A program made the translations under genes and the position numbers. From Fodinisporobacter ferrooxydans (GTDB taxonomy: Bacteria; Bacillota; Bacilli; Tumebacillales; MYW30-H2), in the NCBI RefSeq assembly GCF_022818495.1, contig NZ_CP089291.1, positions 2,187,501 to 2,251,500 on the forward strand: a stretch of DNA of 64,000 nucleotides, in the 5' to 3' direction. Position 1 is the stretch's first letter. Each line of letters begins with the position of its first letter. Of this stretch, positions 52,719-61,405 are shown piece after piece. A model generated the notes under the pieces. It saw only the letters and a list, made by a program, of their open reading frames with translations, ran no database searches and had not been told where the DNA came from.

Positions 52719-53675
52719 ATGGATGTCGTCACAATAGGTGAAACAATGTTGTTATTTACTCCAGATTCCATCGGTTTGATGCGGCATGCCAACACCTTTT
52801 CAGCAAAAGTTGCGGGGGCGGAGTCGAATGTCGCCATCGGTTTATCGCGGCTTGGCCACAAAGCCGGCTGGATCAGCCGGGTCGGGGATGATGAATTTGG
52901 AGAAAAGATCCGCTCGTTTATACGGGGAGAAGGTGTGGATATCAGTCTTGTCAAAAAGGACAGCACGGCACCGACAGGAATCTTTTTTAAGGAATTCAGG
53001 AATCCTTCCGATGTTCGAGTCTATTATTACCGCAAACATTCGGCAGCAAGCCTTATGTGCAAAGAAGATATAAATGAGGAATACATTTCAAAGGCGAAAT
53101 ATTTGCATATTACAGGGATTACGCCTGCACTCAGTGATTCCTGTCATGAAATGGTGCTCAAGGCGGTTCATTTGGCAAAAAAGCATGGGGTAACGGTCGT
53201 TTTTGATCCGAATTTGCGCAGAAAACTGTGGGAAGAAGAACGCGCCCGCCGGGTTTTGTTAGAGTTCGTCCGGCATGCGGATATTGTTTTGCCGGGAATC
53301 AGTGAAGCAGAATTTCTGTTTGGATCAAGAGATCCTGTGGAATGTTCGGAGTTGTTTTTGAAACAGGGAGCGTCCCTCGTTGTGATGAAGTTGGGAAACA
53401 AAGGTGCGTACTACGTTTCGGAAAAAGTGAACGGGCGTGTCGATGGGTTCAAGGTTCCGCAAGTTGTGGACCCGGTTGGCGCAGGAGACGGATTTGCTGC
53501 CGGATTTCTTTCCGGCATGTTGGACGGTTTGCACGTTTCCCAAGCGGTGGAGCGGGGATGTGCTGTCGGCGCGATGGTAGTCATGGTGCCGGGAGATGTG
53601 GAAGGGCTGCCGGATCAAGCAGCTTTGCAATCCTTTATAACTGCTGCAAAAGATGGCGATGATGTACAACGTTGA
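52719..53675 (+). CDS. kdgK: 2-keto-3-deoxy-(glu/galacto)nate kinase (PfkB family)
   Basis: A 318-aa ribokinase-family sugar kinase. N-terminal AGAESNVAIGLSRLG, the second glycine motif VDPVGAGDGFAAGFLSG with the catalytic Asp, and FDPNLRRKLW are typical of KDG kinase. It phosphorylates the 2-keto-3-deoxy acid made by DgoD. ATG 52719 follows AAAGGAAG. First gene of four in one direction. Confidence 0.92.
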   Translation: MDVVTIGETMLLFTPDSIGLMRHANTFSAKVAGAESNVAIGLSRLGHKAGWISRVGDDEFGEKIRSFIRGEGVDISLVKKDSTAPTGIFFKEFRNPSDVRVYYYRKHSAASLMCKEDINEEYISKAKYLHITGITPALSDSCHEMVLKAVHLAKKHGVTVVFDPNLRRKLWEEERARRVLLEFVRHADIVLPGISEAEFLFGSRDPVECSELFLKQGASLVVMKLGNKGAYYVSEKVNGRVDGFKVPQVVDPVGAGDGFAAGFLSGMLDGLHVSQAVERGCAVGAMVVMVPGDVEGLPDQAALQSFITAAKDGDDVQR

Positions 53676-53719
53676 TCGACTGATTAACAGGACAAAAACA
53701 TTTGGGAGATGTGTTGAGG

Positions 53720-54376
53720 ATGAAACGATTACAACAGTTGTACGATTTCGGTATTGTGGCAATCGTTCGCGGCGCCAGGGCGAAGGATGTATTGCCGATT
53801 GCCAAAGCGCTGCAAAAGGGCGGCATTCAAGCGATTGAGATCACTTTGAATTCGCCAAATGCCCTGGCCGTCATCGAACAGGTAAAAGCGGAACTTGGCG
53901 ACGACATGCTCGTAGGTGCCGGAACCGTGCTGGATTCCGAGTCGGCACGGGCAGCGATTGCGGCAGGCGCAACGTTTATTATTTCTCCCACCCTTGATGT
54001 CGGGACGATTGAGATAACGAAACGCTACGGCGCCATCAGTATTCCGGGAGCCTTTACGCCAACCGAAATTTTAACGGGGTTTCAGCGTGGTGCAGACATC
54101 ATGAAAGTATTTCCTGCAACATCGCTGGGACCTTCGTATATCAAAGATATTCATGGACCATTGCCGCAAATTCCTTTGATGCCGACGGGGGGAATCGGCC
54201 TTGGAAATATTGCCTCTTATATACAGGCGGGTGCTGTTGCCGTCGGTGTAGGCAGTTCCCTGGTCAATGCCAAAGAAACGGTCAATGAAAGCTATTTGCG
54301 GCAATTGACAGAGAAAGCGCAGCAAATGGCGGCAGAAGTGCGGAGAGCAAGAAATGCGGAAGGAAGGAAAGAATGA
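53720..54376 (+). CDS. eda: 2-keto-3-deoxy-6-phospho(glu/galacto)nate aldolase
   Basis: A 218-aa class I aldolase that splits KDPG or KDPGal to pyruvate and glyceraldehyde 3-phosphate. AIEITLNSPNA, VGAGTVLDSESA, the Schiff-base Lys in DIMKVFPATSLG and PTGGIGLGNI are conserved. The start is ATG 53720, though GGGAG is 11 nt away and a TTG at 53714 is an alternative. Lies 44 nt after kdgK. Confidence 0.93.
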   Translation: MKRLQQLYDFGIVAIVRGARAKDVLPIAKALQKGGIQAIEITLNSPNALAVIEQVKAELGDDMLVGAGTVLDSESARAAIAAGATFIISPTLDVGTIEITKRYGAISIPGAFTPTEILTGFQRGADIMKVFPATSLGPSYIKDIHGPLPQIPLMPTGGIGLGNIASYIQAGAVAVGVGSSLVNAKETVNESYLRQLTEKAQQMAAEVRRARNAEGRKE

Positions 54377-54413
54377 AAGCTGCAAAAGAAACGATACATG
54401 AGGAGCGAACGTT

Positions 54414-55562
54414 ATGAAAATAACAAGCTATCAATTATTTCAAGTCCCTCCCCGCTGGTTGTTTTTGAAAATTGAAACAGATGCGGGCATTGTCGGCTGG
54501 GGGGAACCGGTAATCGAAGGAAAGGCTGCAACTGTTGCGGCGGCTGTGAAAGAACTTATGGAGCATCTGATCGGCAAAGATCCGCTGCGGATCGAGGATC
54601 ATTGGCAAACGATGTACCGGGGCGGTTTTTATCGCGGCGGTCCGATACTTATGAGCGCCATTGCCGGAATTGATCAAGCCCTTTGGGATATCAAAGGCAA
54701 GTATTATCAGGCTCCCATCTATCAATTGCTGGGTGGAGCATGTCGCGATTCGATCCGGGTATATTCTTGGATCGGCGGGGATCGACCGAGCGATGTCGGC
54801 CAGGCGGCAAAGCAGGTGGCAGATGCGGGATTCACGGCTGTCAAGATGAATGGGACAGAAGAGTTGCAATATATCGATTCTTATCAAAAAATTGATGAAG
54901 CGGTTGCCAGAATCGCAGCGGTGCGGGAAGCGGTTGGCGGCAATATCGGAATTGGCATCGATTTTCATGGACGCGTCCACAAACCGATGGCAAAAATTCT
55001 GGCGAAGGAATTAGAACCGTTCCGTCCCATGTTTATCGAAGAGCCGGTATTGTCGGAGAATCATGAGGCATTGCGGGAAATTGCCAATCATACGGCAATC
55101 CCGATCGCTACCGGTGAACGGATGTTTTCCCGCTGGGACTTTAAGAAACTCTTGTCAGACGGTTATGCAGATATCATTCAGCCGGATTTGTCTCACGCCG
55201 GCGGAATTACGGAATGCAAAAAAATTGCATCCATGGCGGAAGCGTATGATGTGGCATTGGCGCCACATTGTCCCCTGGGCCCGATTGCATTGGCTGCTTG
55301 TCTGCAAGTCGATGCAACGGCTCACAATGCGTTTATCCAAGAACAGAGTCTTGGCATTCACTACAATCAGGGCAGCGATTTGCTCGATTACGTCGTGGAT
55401 CGCACTGTTTTCGATTATAGCAACGGATATGTAAAAATTCCGCAGGGCCCTGGTCTTGGCATTGAAATCAATGAAGAACACGTAAGAAAAATGGCGGAGA
55501 TCAGCCATAACTGGAAAAATCCCGTTTGGCGCCACAAAGATGGCAGTGTGGCGGAATGGTAA
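54414..55562 (+). CDS. dgoD: D-galactonate dehydratase (enolase superfamily)
   Basis: A 382-aa protein, identical in length to E. coli DgoD. It dehydrates D-galactonate to 2-keto-3-deoxygalactonate. N-terminal capping domain followed by the barrel with [55 protein letters not shown] and the catalytic His in [13 protein letters not shown] 54414 follows GAGGAG. With kdgK and eda it completes the DeLey-Doudoroff route. Confidence 0.94.
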   Translation: MKITSYQLFQVPPRWLFLKIETDAGIVGWGEPVIEGKAATVAAAVKELMEHLIGKDPLRIEDHWQTMYRGGFYRGGPILMSAIAGIDQALWDIKGKYYQAPIYQLLGGACRDSIRVYSWIGGDRPSDVGQAAKQVADAGFTAVKMNGTEELQYIDSYQKIDEAVARIAAVREAVGGNIGIGIDFHGRVHKPMAKILAKELEPFRPMFIEEPVLSENHEALREIANHTAIPIATGERMFSRWDFKKLLSDGYADIIQPDLSHAGGITECKKIASMAEAYDVALAPHCPLGPIALAACLQVDATAHNAFIQEQSLGIHYNQGSDLLDYVVDRTVFDYSNGYVKIPQGPGLGIEINEEHVRKMAEISHNWKNPVWRHKDGSVAEW

Positions 55563-55583
55563 GAAAATAGGAGTTCGATTCAT

Positions 55584-56564
55584 ATGTCTTGGAAAGCAGC
55601 AGGTCTGCAAATCAATCATTATTTGGAACGTTGGATATTTATCTGGGTGCTTTCTGCAATGGCAATTGGCTACGTATTGCATGGAGTCCTTGCGCATCTG
55701 GAAGGAAGCATTGTCGCTTTGTTTGCATGTATGACGTTTGTGACCGCATTGGGAACAAGAATCAAACAAATCGGCTATGTCATGCGGCATCCCTATACCA
55801 TCGTTCTGGCATTTTTCATGATTCATGTTTTCATGCCATTGTTCGCCTTCAGTATTGCCAAGCTTACTTTGGCACATCAGTCATCCTACATCACCGGCAT
55901 CGTACTGGGGGCTTCCATACCGGTTGGAGTGACATCAGTGATGTGGACCGGTTTGGCAGAAGGCGACCTGCCTCTTGCACTGGCGATCGTTTCGATTGAT
56001 ACGCTGCTGAGTCCTCTGGTCATACCTTTAACGGTTCATGCAGTCGTTGGCAAATCTGTACAGATTCCGTTTGCAACGCTGTTTTGGGGATTGGTATGGA
56101 TGGTTGTGATCCCGACCATCCTGGGGATTCTGATCAATGAATGGTCCAAGGGGAAAGCAAAGCAGGTGGTTCAGCCGATTGCGGGCCCCGCTTCAAAGAT
56201 CGCCATGTTGTTGGTTGTGGCGATTAATGTGGCGGTTGTCGAACCGACGATTCAACATGGCAGCAACTTTAAGATGTTGTTGATCACATTGATCCTGGTT
56301 GCAGGGTTTGGCTACTTGATCGGACATTTCTCCGGCGTTGCTGCGAGATTGAAACCTGTAACTCGAATCGCCATGACATATAATGTCGGCATGCGGAATA
56401 TCAGTGCAGGAATCACAATTGCGACACAGTATTTTGGCCATGACGTTTCCATTCCCGTCGTCTTGGCCATGCTTTTTCAACAGCCGTTCGCAACGTTCGT
56501 CTACTGGCTGTATATGCGAAAGACGCATGATGGAACGGGGAAACAACCGTTGCATGTGGCATAG
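55584..56564 (+). CDS. Bile acid:sodium symporter (BASS) family transporter, candidate galactonate carrier
   Basis: A 326-aa membrane protein with about 9-10 helices. The BASS pattern is visible in GASIPVGVTSVMWTGLAEGD and TYNVGMRNISAGITIA. Some members carry small organic anions such as pantoate, 2-keto acids and glycolate. Lying 21 nt after dgoD in the same operon, uptake of galactonate or a related sugar acid is likely (inference); no MFS galactonate permease is in this operon. ATG 55584 follows AGGAG. Confidence 0.82.
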   Translation: MSWKAAGLQINHYLERWIFIWVLSAMAIGYVLHGVLAHLEGSIVALFACMTFVTALGTRIKQIGYVMRHPYTIVLAFFMIHVFMPLFAFSIAKLTLAHQSSYITGIVLGASIPVGVTSVMWTGLAEGDLPLALAIVSIDTLLSPLVIPLTVHAVVGKSVQIPFATLFWGLVWMVVIPTILGILINEWSKGKAKQVVQPIAGPASKIAMLLVVAINVAVVEPTIQHGSNFKMLLITLILVAGFGYLIGHFSGVAARLKPVTRIAMTYNVGMRNISAGITIATQYFGHDVSIPVVLAMLFQQPFATFVYWLYMRKTHDGTGKQPLHVA

Positions 56565-56574
56565 GTATCGGTTT

Positions 56575-56618
56575 CCTGATTCGCGTTTCAGGGTACCACC
56601 AACAAAACGCGAATCAGG
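56575..56618. terminator. 14-bp hairpin between convergent dgo and mazEF operons
   Basis: CCTGATTCGCGTTT and AAACGCGAATCAGG form a perfect stem with a 16-nt loop. ATATTTTTC follows on the plus side after 7 nt. Confidence 0.6.
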
Positions 56619-56642
56619 GAATGGATATTTTTCATTGAGCCA

Positions 56643-56993
56643 TTAAACTGCAGAAGATGAAATCAACAATTCGAGTTTTGAAATGACTTCAGACAATATT
56701 TCTTCAGATGCTTTGCAAATGAAGGATGCTTGTCGGGATTGCCAATCCAGGCTTTTTACTTGATCAGAAAGGATGGCACCCTCAATTGGCAAATCCTGCG
56801 GAACAATAACCTCAAACGGATACCCCTTGATCTTTGATGTGACGGGGCAAAGTAAAGCCAAACCGGCTTTGCTATTGTAGGACTGGGGTGAAATAACAAA
56901 TGCCGGTCTTCTTCCAGCCTGTTCGTGACCAGATTGCGGAGTAAACTGCAGCCAAATAAAATCTCCACGTTCCGGGATGTATGTACTTACCAT
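56643..56993 (-). CDS. mazF: MazF-family mRNA interferase toxin
   Basis: A 116-aa ribonuclease toxin. PERGDFIWLQFTPQSGHEQAGRRP-type N-terminus (about 7-30) with the conserved Arg pair, LLCPVTSKIKGYPFEV and SDQVKSLDW are the family marks. It cuts specific sites in mRNA unless bound by MazE. It overlaps the antitoxin gene by 7 nt (start ATG 56993 in the mazE end). Confidence 0.94.
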   Translation of the reverse strand: MVSTYIPERGDFIWLQFTPQSGHEQAGRRPAFVISPQSYNSKAGLALLCPVTSKIKGYPFEVIVPQDLPIEGAILSDQVKSLDWQSRQASFICKASEEILSEVISKLELLISSSAV

Positions 56994-57217
56994 ACTTCAC
57001 GACCTTTTGCAGGGCCTGTAGCAATCTCTTTGTGAATATTGTCAGGTGTTATTTGCGATACTAATTCTTCCAACTTTTGTTGCTTTCGTTTAATAATAAT
57101 TTTGTCATTTTCAACGTCAAAATCAATCTCTGAACCTTCTTCAAGACCTGCTTTCACAGCTATTGCTTTCGGAATTCGTATGCCTAAACTGTTCCCCCAT
57201 TTTTGAACTTGGAACAA
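56987..57217 (-). CDS. mazE: MazE-family antitoxin (AbrB-type DNA-binding domain)
   Basis: A 76-aa antitoxin with swapped-hairpin AbrB domain (VQKWGNSLGIRIPKAIAVKAGL) and a C-terminal toxin-binding tail (VSQITPDNIHKE). TTG 57217 is chosen: AGGAGG lies 8 nt upstream, whereas the longer GTG at 57226 overlaps it. It should repress its own operon at the adjacent palindrome. Confidence 0.93.
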   Translation of the reverse strand: MFQVQKWGNSLGIRIPKAIAVKAGLEEGSEIDFDVENDKIIIKRKQQKLEELVSQITPDNIHKEIATGPAKGREVW

Positions 57218-57233
57218 ATCATACACCTCCTAC

Positions 57234-57260
57234 TTAAGTATATACAAAGTATATACTTAA
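57234..57260 (-). promoter_or_regulatory. mazEF operator
   Basis: TTAAGTATATAC, AAA, GTATATACTTAA: a perfect 12-bp inverted repeat directly upstream of the mazE ribosome site. Confidence 0.8.
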
Positions 57261-57526
57261 TAACAATGGAAATCAAGGATACAGATTCATCGATCGGTTG
57301 TCTTTAGTTAAGATGTGTACAAAACAATAGTAGTATATGCGACCTGAGAATGGTCGCTTTTTTTAATGCGGATAAACTGCTAAGCTTTAAAGTGTCGTAC
57401 AAGTTTTGGATTTCTTCGGATCATGATTACACAAATGAATAATTTACTTGTATCCTTAATAGAGTTGTGTTTGGCATAATAATAGAATCAAATTGATTTT
57501 TCGTTAGCGACTGAGGAGAGGCATGT
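57261..57526. other. Region between mazE and the GGDEF-EAL gene
   Basis: Contains the orphan terminator at 57339-57365 and no recognised gene. Confidence 0.4.
57339..57365 (+). terminator. Orphan terminator
   Basis: GCGACC, 7-nt loop, GGTCGC, seven T on the plus strand. No plus-strand gene precedes it, so it may end a short RNA or a leader transcript. Confidence 0.7.
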
Positions 57527-59773
57527 ATGTTTGATATGTACGACACAGGTTTCGTGGTAATCGGGGGAATGGTTTCTTTGATGCGTTTTGTGCCTGATGG
57601 GATAAGAATCACAGTTGGTTCAGAAATGATATGGTTCACCGCTTTTCTGCTCGTCATTGTATTGTTGGGGTGTATTATTGCAAAACTCAAGCAGAATATT
57701 GCAAACTTGAAAAGGACGGAAATCAAGTTGCAAGAACAACAAGATCAATTGCAGACATTGATTCATGCATTGCCGGATGCAATCAACTTCAAGGATGCGG
57801 AAGCAAGATGGATCGAGGCGAATCCCCCCATGCTCCGATTGTTCGGACTTGAGGGTATTGATGTTTACGGAAAAACCGATAAAGAATTGGCGCAGTACAC
57901 GTCGTTTTATCGGGATGCGTTGAATTATTGCGAAGTATCGGATGAGTATGCCTGGAAAGCGGGGAAAATCACCCGTGTGGAGGAGACGGTGTCTCAGCCG
58001 GACGGCAGCGTGAAAATCTATGATACGCATAAAGTGCCGATGTTTGATAAGAATGGCCGCCGCAAGGGATTGGTTGTCATAGGGCGGGACATCACCGAGC
58101 AAAAACAAATGCTTGAGGCGTTAAAAGAAAGTGAAAAGAAATATCGTACGTTGGTGGAATCTTCTCCGATCGGTGTCATGATTTATCAGAATGGCGTCAT
58201 TCACTATATCAATCCTAGCGGCGCCGACATTTTGGGTGCTCCAAGCGCAGAATCTTTACAAGGCTTCTCCGTATTAAACTTCATTCACCCAGATGTTCAA
58301 CCGGCTGTTTTGGAACAGATAAAAACGATGGCCGTCAGTCCACAAGAACCGATTGAAATCAAAGTTGTTTGTATGGATAAAAAAGAAGTGTATATTCAAA
58401 TATTCACACTTCCTATTCGTTTTAATGGAAAATCTGCTGTTCAAGTCGTATTTAATGATATTACGGAACGTAAAACAACGGATGAAAAGATCCGATATTT
58501 GGCTTTTCATGACGCGCTCACTGGACTTCCCAATCGCAAGATGATGCACTCGCACTTGCGGGATGCATTGAAAAGTCGACAAACACATGAGTCTGTAGCA
58601 GTCATGTTTATTGATCTGGATTCGTTTAAGCATATAAATGATACATTAAATCACACAGTGGGTGATGAGGTTTTAAAAGATGTCGCACAGCGATTGCAGG
58701 CGTGTGTCTTTGATTCCGGCATTGCCTGCCGGATGGGCGGTGATGAGTTTGCAATCATTCTGCCGAATGTCACGAATATGAATATCGTTCAAGGGATAGC
58801 GGATGGCATTCTCAAACAACTGCGAAAGCCCTTGTTTATCGAGGACAGAATTCTTCGTGTCACTGCAAGTATTGGCATTTCCTTTGCTCCAGATCATGGA
58901 GAACAGGTGGAACCATTGATTCGCAGTGCGGATATTGCCATGTATGCGGCAAAAGAACGCGGCAAAAACAAGTTTTATGTCTATACGCAAGAACTGCACA
59001 ACGAGTATTCCAGACGGCTGGAAATCGAAAATGCGCTGCGGGAAGCTGTTGAAAATGAACAGTTTGAAATCTTTTATCAACCGATTATCGACGTAAAAAC
59101 AGGTCATGTAGCAAGTCTTGAAGCGCTGATTCGGTGGAATCGGCCGGAATATGGCTTTGTTTCTCCGACAGAATTTATCCCGATTGCAGAAGAAACAGGC
59201 CAAATCATATCGATCGGAAGATGGGTGGCACGCAGTGTGTGCCGGCAAATTAAAAACTGGCAACAGCTTGGATATTCATTGGTTCCCATATCGATCAATG
59301 TTTCCGGAATGGATTTTCAACTTCCGGACTTTATGGAGAGATTCAAAGAGATTGTCAATGAAGGCGAGATTGATCCAAAATGGATCGAAATTGAAATTAC
59401 AGAGAGCGCGCTTATGAATGATATTCAGCATGCGATGCAAACGTTGAAAGATTTGAAGGAAATGGGCGTTCGATGTGCCATGGACGATTTTGGAACTGGT
59501 TACTCTTCGCTGAGCTACTTGAGAAAATTTCCGGTCGACAAACTCAAAATTGACCGATCGTTTGTCAAAGATATCTCGAATCAGGAAAATCAGGCAATTT
59601 TAAGAAATATTATTCAATTGGCGCGAAACCTCCGCCTTCTGGTAGTAGCGGAAGGAGTCGAGACACAAGAGGAATTGCGTTTTCTTCAATCTGAGATGTG
59701 TGACTATGTTCAGGGATACTTATACAGCCAACCGATCTCCGCAGCCGGGATTGAGGACCGCTTTTTGAAATAG
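57527..59773 (+). CDS. PAS-PAS-GGDEF-EAL cyclic-di-GMP enzyme
   Basis: A 748-aa membrane-attached signalling protein: one helix about 35-52, PAS domains about 75-195 and 200-315, GGDEF about 325-485 with an intact GGDEF motif at 404-408, and EAL about 500-745 with EAL at 532-534, DDFGTGYSS about 653, KIDRSFV and EGVET. Both catalytic motifs are present, so synthesis and breakdown of c-di-GMP are possible; no RxxD inhibitory site is visible. ATG 57527 follows GAGGAGAGG. A c-di-GMP riboswitch lies directly downstream. Confidence 0.95.
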   Translation: MFDMYDTGFVVIGGMVSLMRFVPDGIRITVGSEMIWFTAFLLVIVLLGCIIAKLKQNIANLKRTEIKLQEQQDQLQTLIHALPDAINFKDAEARWIEANPPMLRLFGLEGIDVYGKTDKELAQYTSFYRDALNYCEVSDEYAWKAGKITRVEETVSQPDGSVKIYDTHKVPMFDKNGRRKGLVVIGRDITEQKQMLEALKESEKKYRTLVESSPIGVMIYQNGVIHYINPSGADILGAPSAESLQGFSVLNFIHPDVQPAVLEQIKTMAVSPQEPIEIKVVCMDKKEVYIQIFTLPIRFNGKSAVQVVFNDITERKTTDEKIRYLAFHDALTGLPNRKMMHSHLRDALKSRQTHESVAVMFIDLDSFKHINDTLNHTVGDEVLKDVAQRLQACVFDSGIACRMGGDEFAIILPNVTNMNIVQGIADGILKQLRKPLFIEDRILRVTASIGISFAPDHGEQVEPLIRSADIAMYAAKERGKNKFYVYTQELHNEYSRRLEIENALREAVENEQFEIFYQPIIDVKTGHVASLEALIRWNRPEYGFVSPTEFIPIAEETGQIISIGRWVARSVCRQIKNWQQLGYSLVPISINVSGMDFQLPDFMERFKEIVNEGEIDPKWIEIEITESALMNDIQHAMQTLKDLKEMGVRCAMDDFGTGYSSLSYLRKFPVDKLKIDRSFVKDISNQENQAILRNIIQLARNLRLLVVAEGVETQEELRFLQSEMCDYVQGYLYSQPISAAGIEDRFLK

Positions 59774-59865
59774 TCTATCATTTTACTATACAGAAATTCT
59801 GGAAAATTGTTTATACTACAATTGTAGAATACTTGGATGGAATAGAAATGTGGCTGATAACACAA

Positions 59866-59972
59866 ATTCATCTATTCAGCGATAATGGCAAAACTGCGGA
59901 AACGCAGTGACGCAAAGCTAAAGGGACTAACTCATGAGATTTCTTATGAAATGTCAGCCAGATACCGAATTG
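59866..59972 (+). promoter_or_regulatory. c-di-GMP-I (GEMM) riboswitch
   Basis: Core text: AATGGCAAAACTG, GGAAACGCAGTGACGCAAAG, AGGGACTAA and the closing TGTCAGCCAG, which correspond to the GEMM P2 tetraloop, GACGCAAAGC core and P3. It lies about 30-130 nt before a SANT-domain gene and hemD. No terminator was seen between it and the gene, so translational or processing control cannot be told apart. Confidence 0.88.
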
Positions 59973-60001
59973 ACTAGTTTAAAAAAGAAGGTGTGTTATT
60001 C

Positions 60002-60412
60002 ATGTTGGCCTATACTCCGCAAGAAGATCAAATTATCATCAATTTTTACGGAAGAATCCCAATGAATGAGCTTGCAAAAATGTTGCCGGATCGCACGGAA
60101 CATGCGATACGCAGCCGCATCAGACGATTGCGTGGAACCTCGGGCAGACGTAAAAAAGGAACAGCCGGATCAACAAAAATCGATCCTATCCCGAACGTCA
60201 GAAATGACCCCATTGATTCATACACAAACGAGTTATACGTCAAGTTTATCAAATATGTGGAACAAGCGCGCCATTTAACATCCGAACAAAAAGCAAAACC
60301 TGATATTAATCATATGATGCGGGTGTTTCGTGACATACATGGAAGATTTTCAACAGAAGAAAATCAAAGTGAAACTTTATTAGATCCCGTAACGGAGGAA
60401 TCATCATGCTAA
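60002..60412 (+). CDS. SANT/Myb-like DNA-binding protein
   Basis: A 136-aa protein. Residues about 4-44 (YTPQEDQIIINFYGRIPMNE... PDRTEHAIRSRIRRL) form a SANT/Myb-type tri-helix; a basic linker follows and then an uncharacterised helical tail. The ATG at 60002 has AAGGTG 8 nt upstream. Its last 7 nt overlap hemD. Probably a transcription factor under c-di-GMP control; targets unknown. Confidence 0.75.
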   Translation: MLAYTPQEDQIIINFYGRIPMNELAKMLPDRTEHAIRSRIRRLRGTSGRRKKGTAGSTKIDPIPNVRNDPIDSYTNELYVKFIKYVEQARHLTSEQKAKPDINHMMRVFRDIHGRFSTEENQSETLLDPVTEESSC

Positions 60413-61227
60413 GCCTGGAAGGAAAAAGAGTTGTGCTGACAGGTTCCAGAAAAACGGCTGATTTGAGCGTAATTGTTGAAAAATTTCGCGGAATTCCTGT
60501 TTTAAGGCCAACACAGACAACAGTGGCAGTCAATGATCATGAAGTTGAGAGGGAAGTTGTTGCGTTTATCGAACGTGCAACCGATTGGGTCATTTTAACT
60601 ACCGGAGTCGGTGGGGAAATTTTGTGCCAAGCTGCAGAACGATTAGGTATACAGGAAGATTTTATTTTGAAACTTCGTACATCAAGGATTGCTGCAAGAG
60701 GATATAAGACGGTTCGTTTCTTGAAAACGCTGGAAATTGAACCGACAGTTCGTGATGATGACGGTACGACAGCAGGCCTGTTACGAGCACTTGAACATTT
60801 TGATTTAAAGGGGAAGAAAATATCGCTTCAGTTGTACGGAGATCATGCACCGCGTCTCGTCCAATGGCTGAAGGCCCAAAATGCTGAGATTTATGAGATT
60901 TTGCCATACAAACACATAGCCCCAGAGTTGTCGATCGTCGAAACACTGATTTCGGAGATCCTGCAAGGCGAGGTGGATGCAGTTACATTTACAAGTACGC
61001 CACAAGTACGGTTTCTGATGGAGTATGCCCGGAAAAAAGCTGTTTCGCAGCAAATTGTTGCAGCATTTCAAGGCGACATCGTTGCTGTTGCAGTCGGGAA
61101 GGTAACTGCGGAGGCTTTAAAAGAAGAAGGAATCGATCGCGTTATAACACCGAAAGAAGAACGCATGGGAAGCATGATCGCCGCTTTGGCTCGTTATTAT
61201 GAAGAAAACCGCAAATCGGACAAGTGA
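60406..61227 (+). CDS. hemD: Uroporphyrinogen-III synthase
   Basis: A 273-aa HemD-type enzyme that cyclises hydroxymethylbilane with inversion of ring D, needed for heme, siroheme and B12. Weakly conserved family, recognised by GKRVVLTGSRKT, DWVILTTGVGG, SLQLYGDHAPRLVQWL, VDAVTFTSTPQVRFLM and VAVGKVTAEALKEEG. No other hem genes accompany it, unlike the usual hemAXCDBL operon, so it could be a second copy serving siroheme for nitrite reductase (inference). ATG 60406 overlaps the upstream gene by 7 nt. Confidence 0.85.
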   Translation: MLSLEGKRVVLTGSRKTADLSVIVEKFRGIPVLRPTQTTVAVNDHEVEREVVAFIERATDWVILTTGVGGEILCQAAERLGIQEDFILKLRTSRIAARGYKTVRFLKTLEIEPTVRDDDGTTAGLLRALEHFDLKGKKISLQLYGDHAPRLVQWLKAQNAEIYEILPYKHIAPELSIVETLISEILQGEVDAVTFTSTPQVRFLMEYARKKAVSQQIVAAFQGDIVAVAVGKVTAEALKEEGIDRVITPKEERMGSMIAALARYYEENRKSDK

Positions 61228-61266
61228 TGGATTCTAACTCAAATTGTAAAAGAATCAATGATAACA

Positions 61267-61312
61267 GAATTCCGGCATGTTGCAAAATGATAGGTGCAAC
61301 ATGCCGGAATTC
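61267..61312. repeat. Perfect 18-bp inverted repeat
   Basis: GAATTCCGGCATGTTGCA and its reverse complement at 61295-61312 around a 10-nt loop. No T-run on either side. It lies between converging hemD and bioI transcripts and may work as a bidirectional stop. Confidence 0.75.
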
Positions 61313-61405
61313 TGGATCAATCATGTTCTCTTCCTAAATGTATCCGGAAAAATCCCAAACATAGTCTCATGTGTTGCAATCATTTGCAAGAGAATGGATG
61401 TTTCG

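Noticed and set aside
57527-59972. Riboswitch controlling the GGDEF-EAL gene itself
   Set aside because: The aptamer lies downstream of that gene and in the leader of the next operon.
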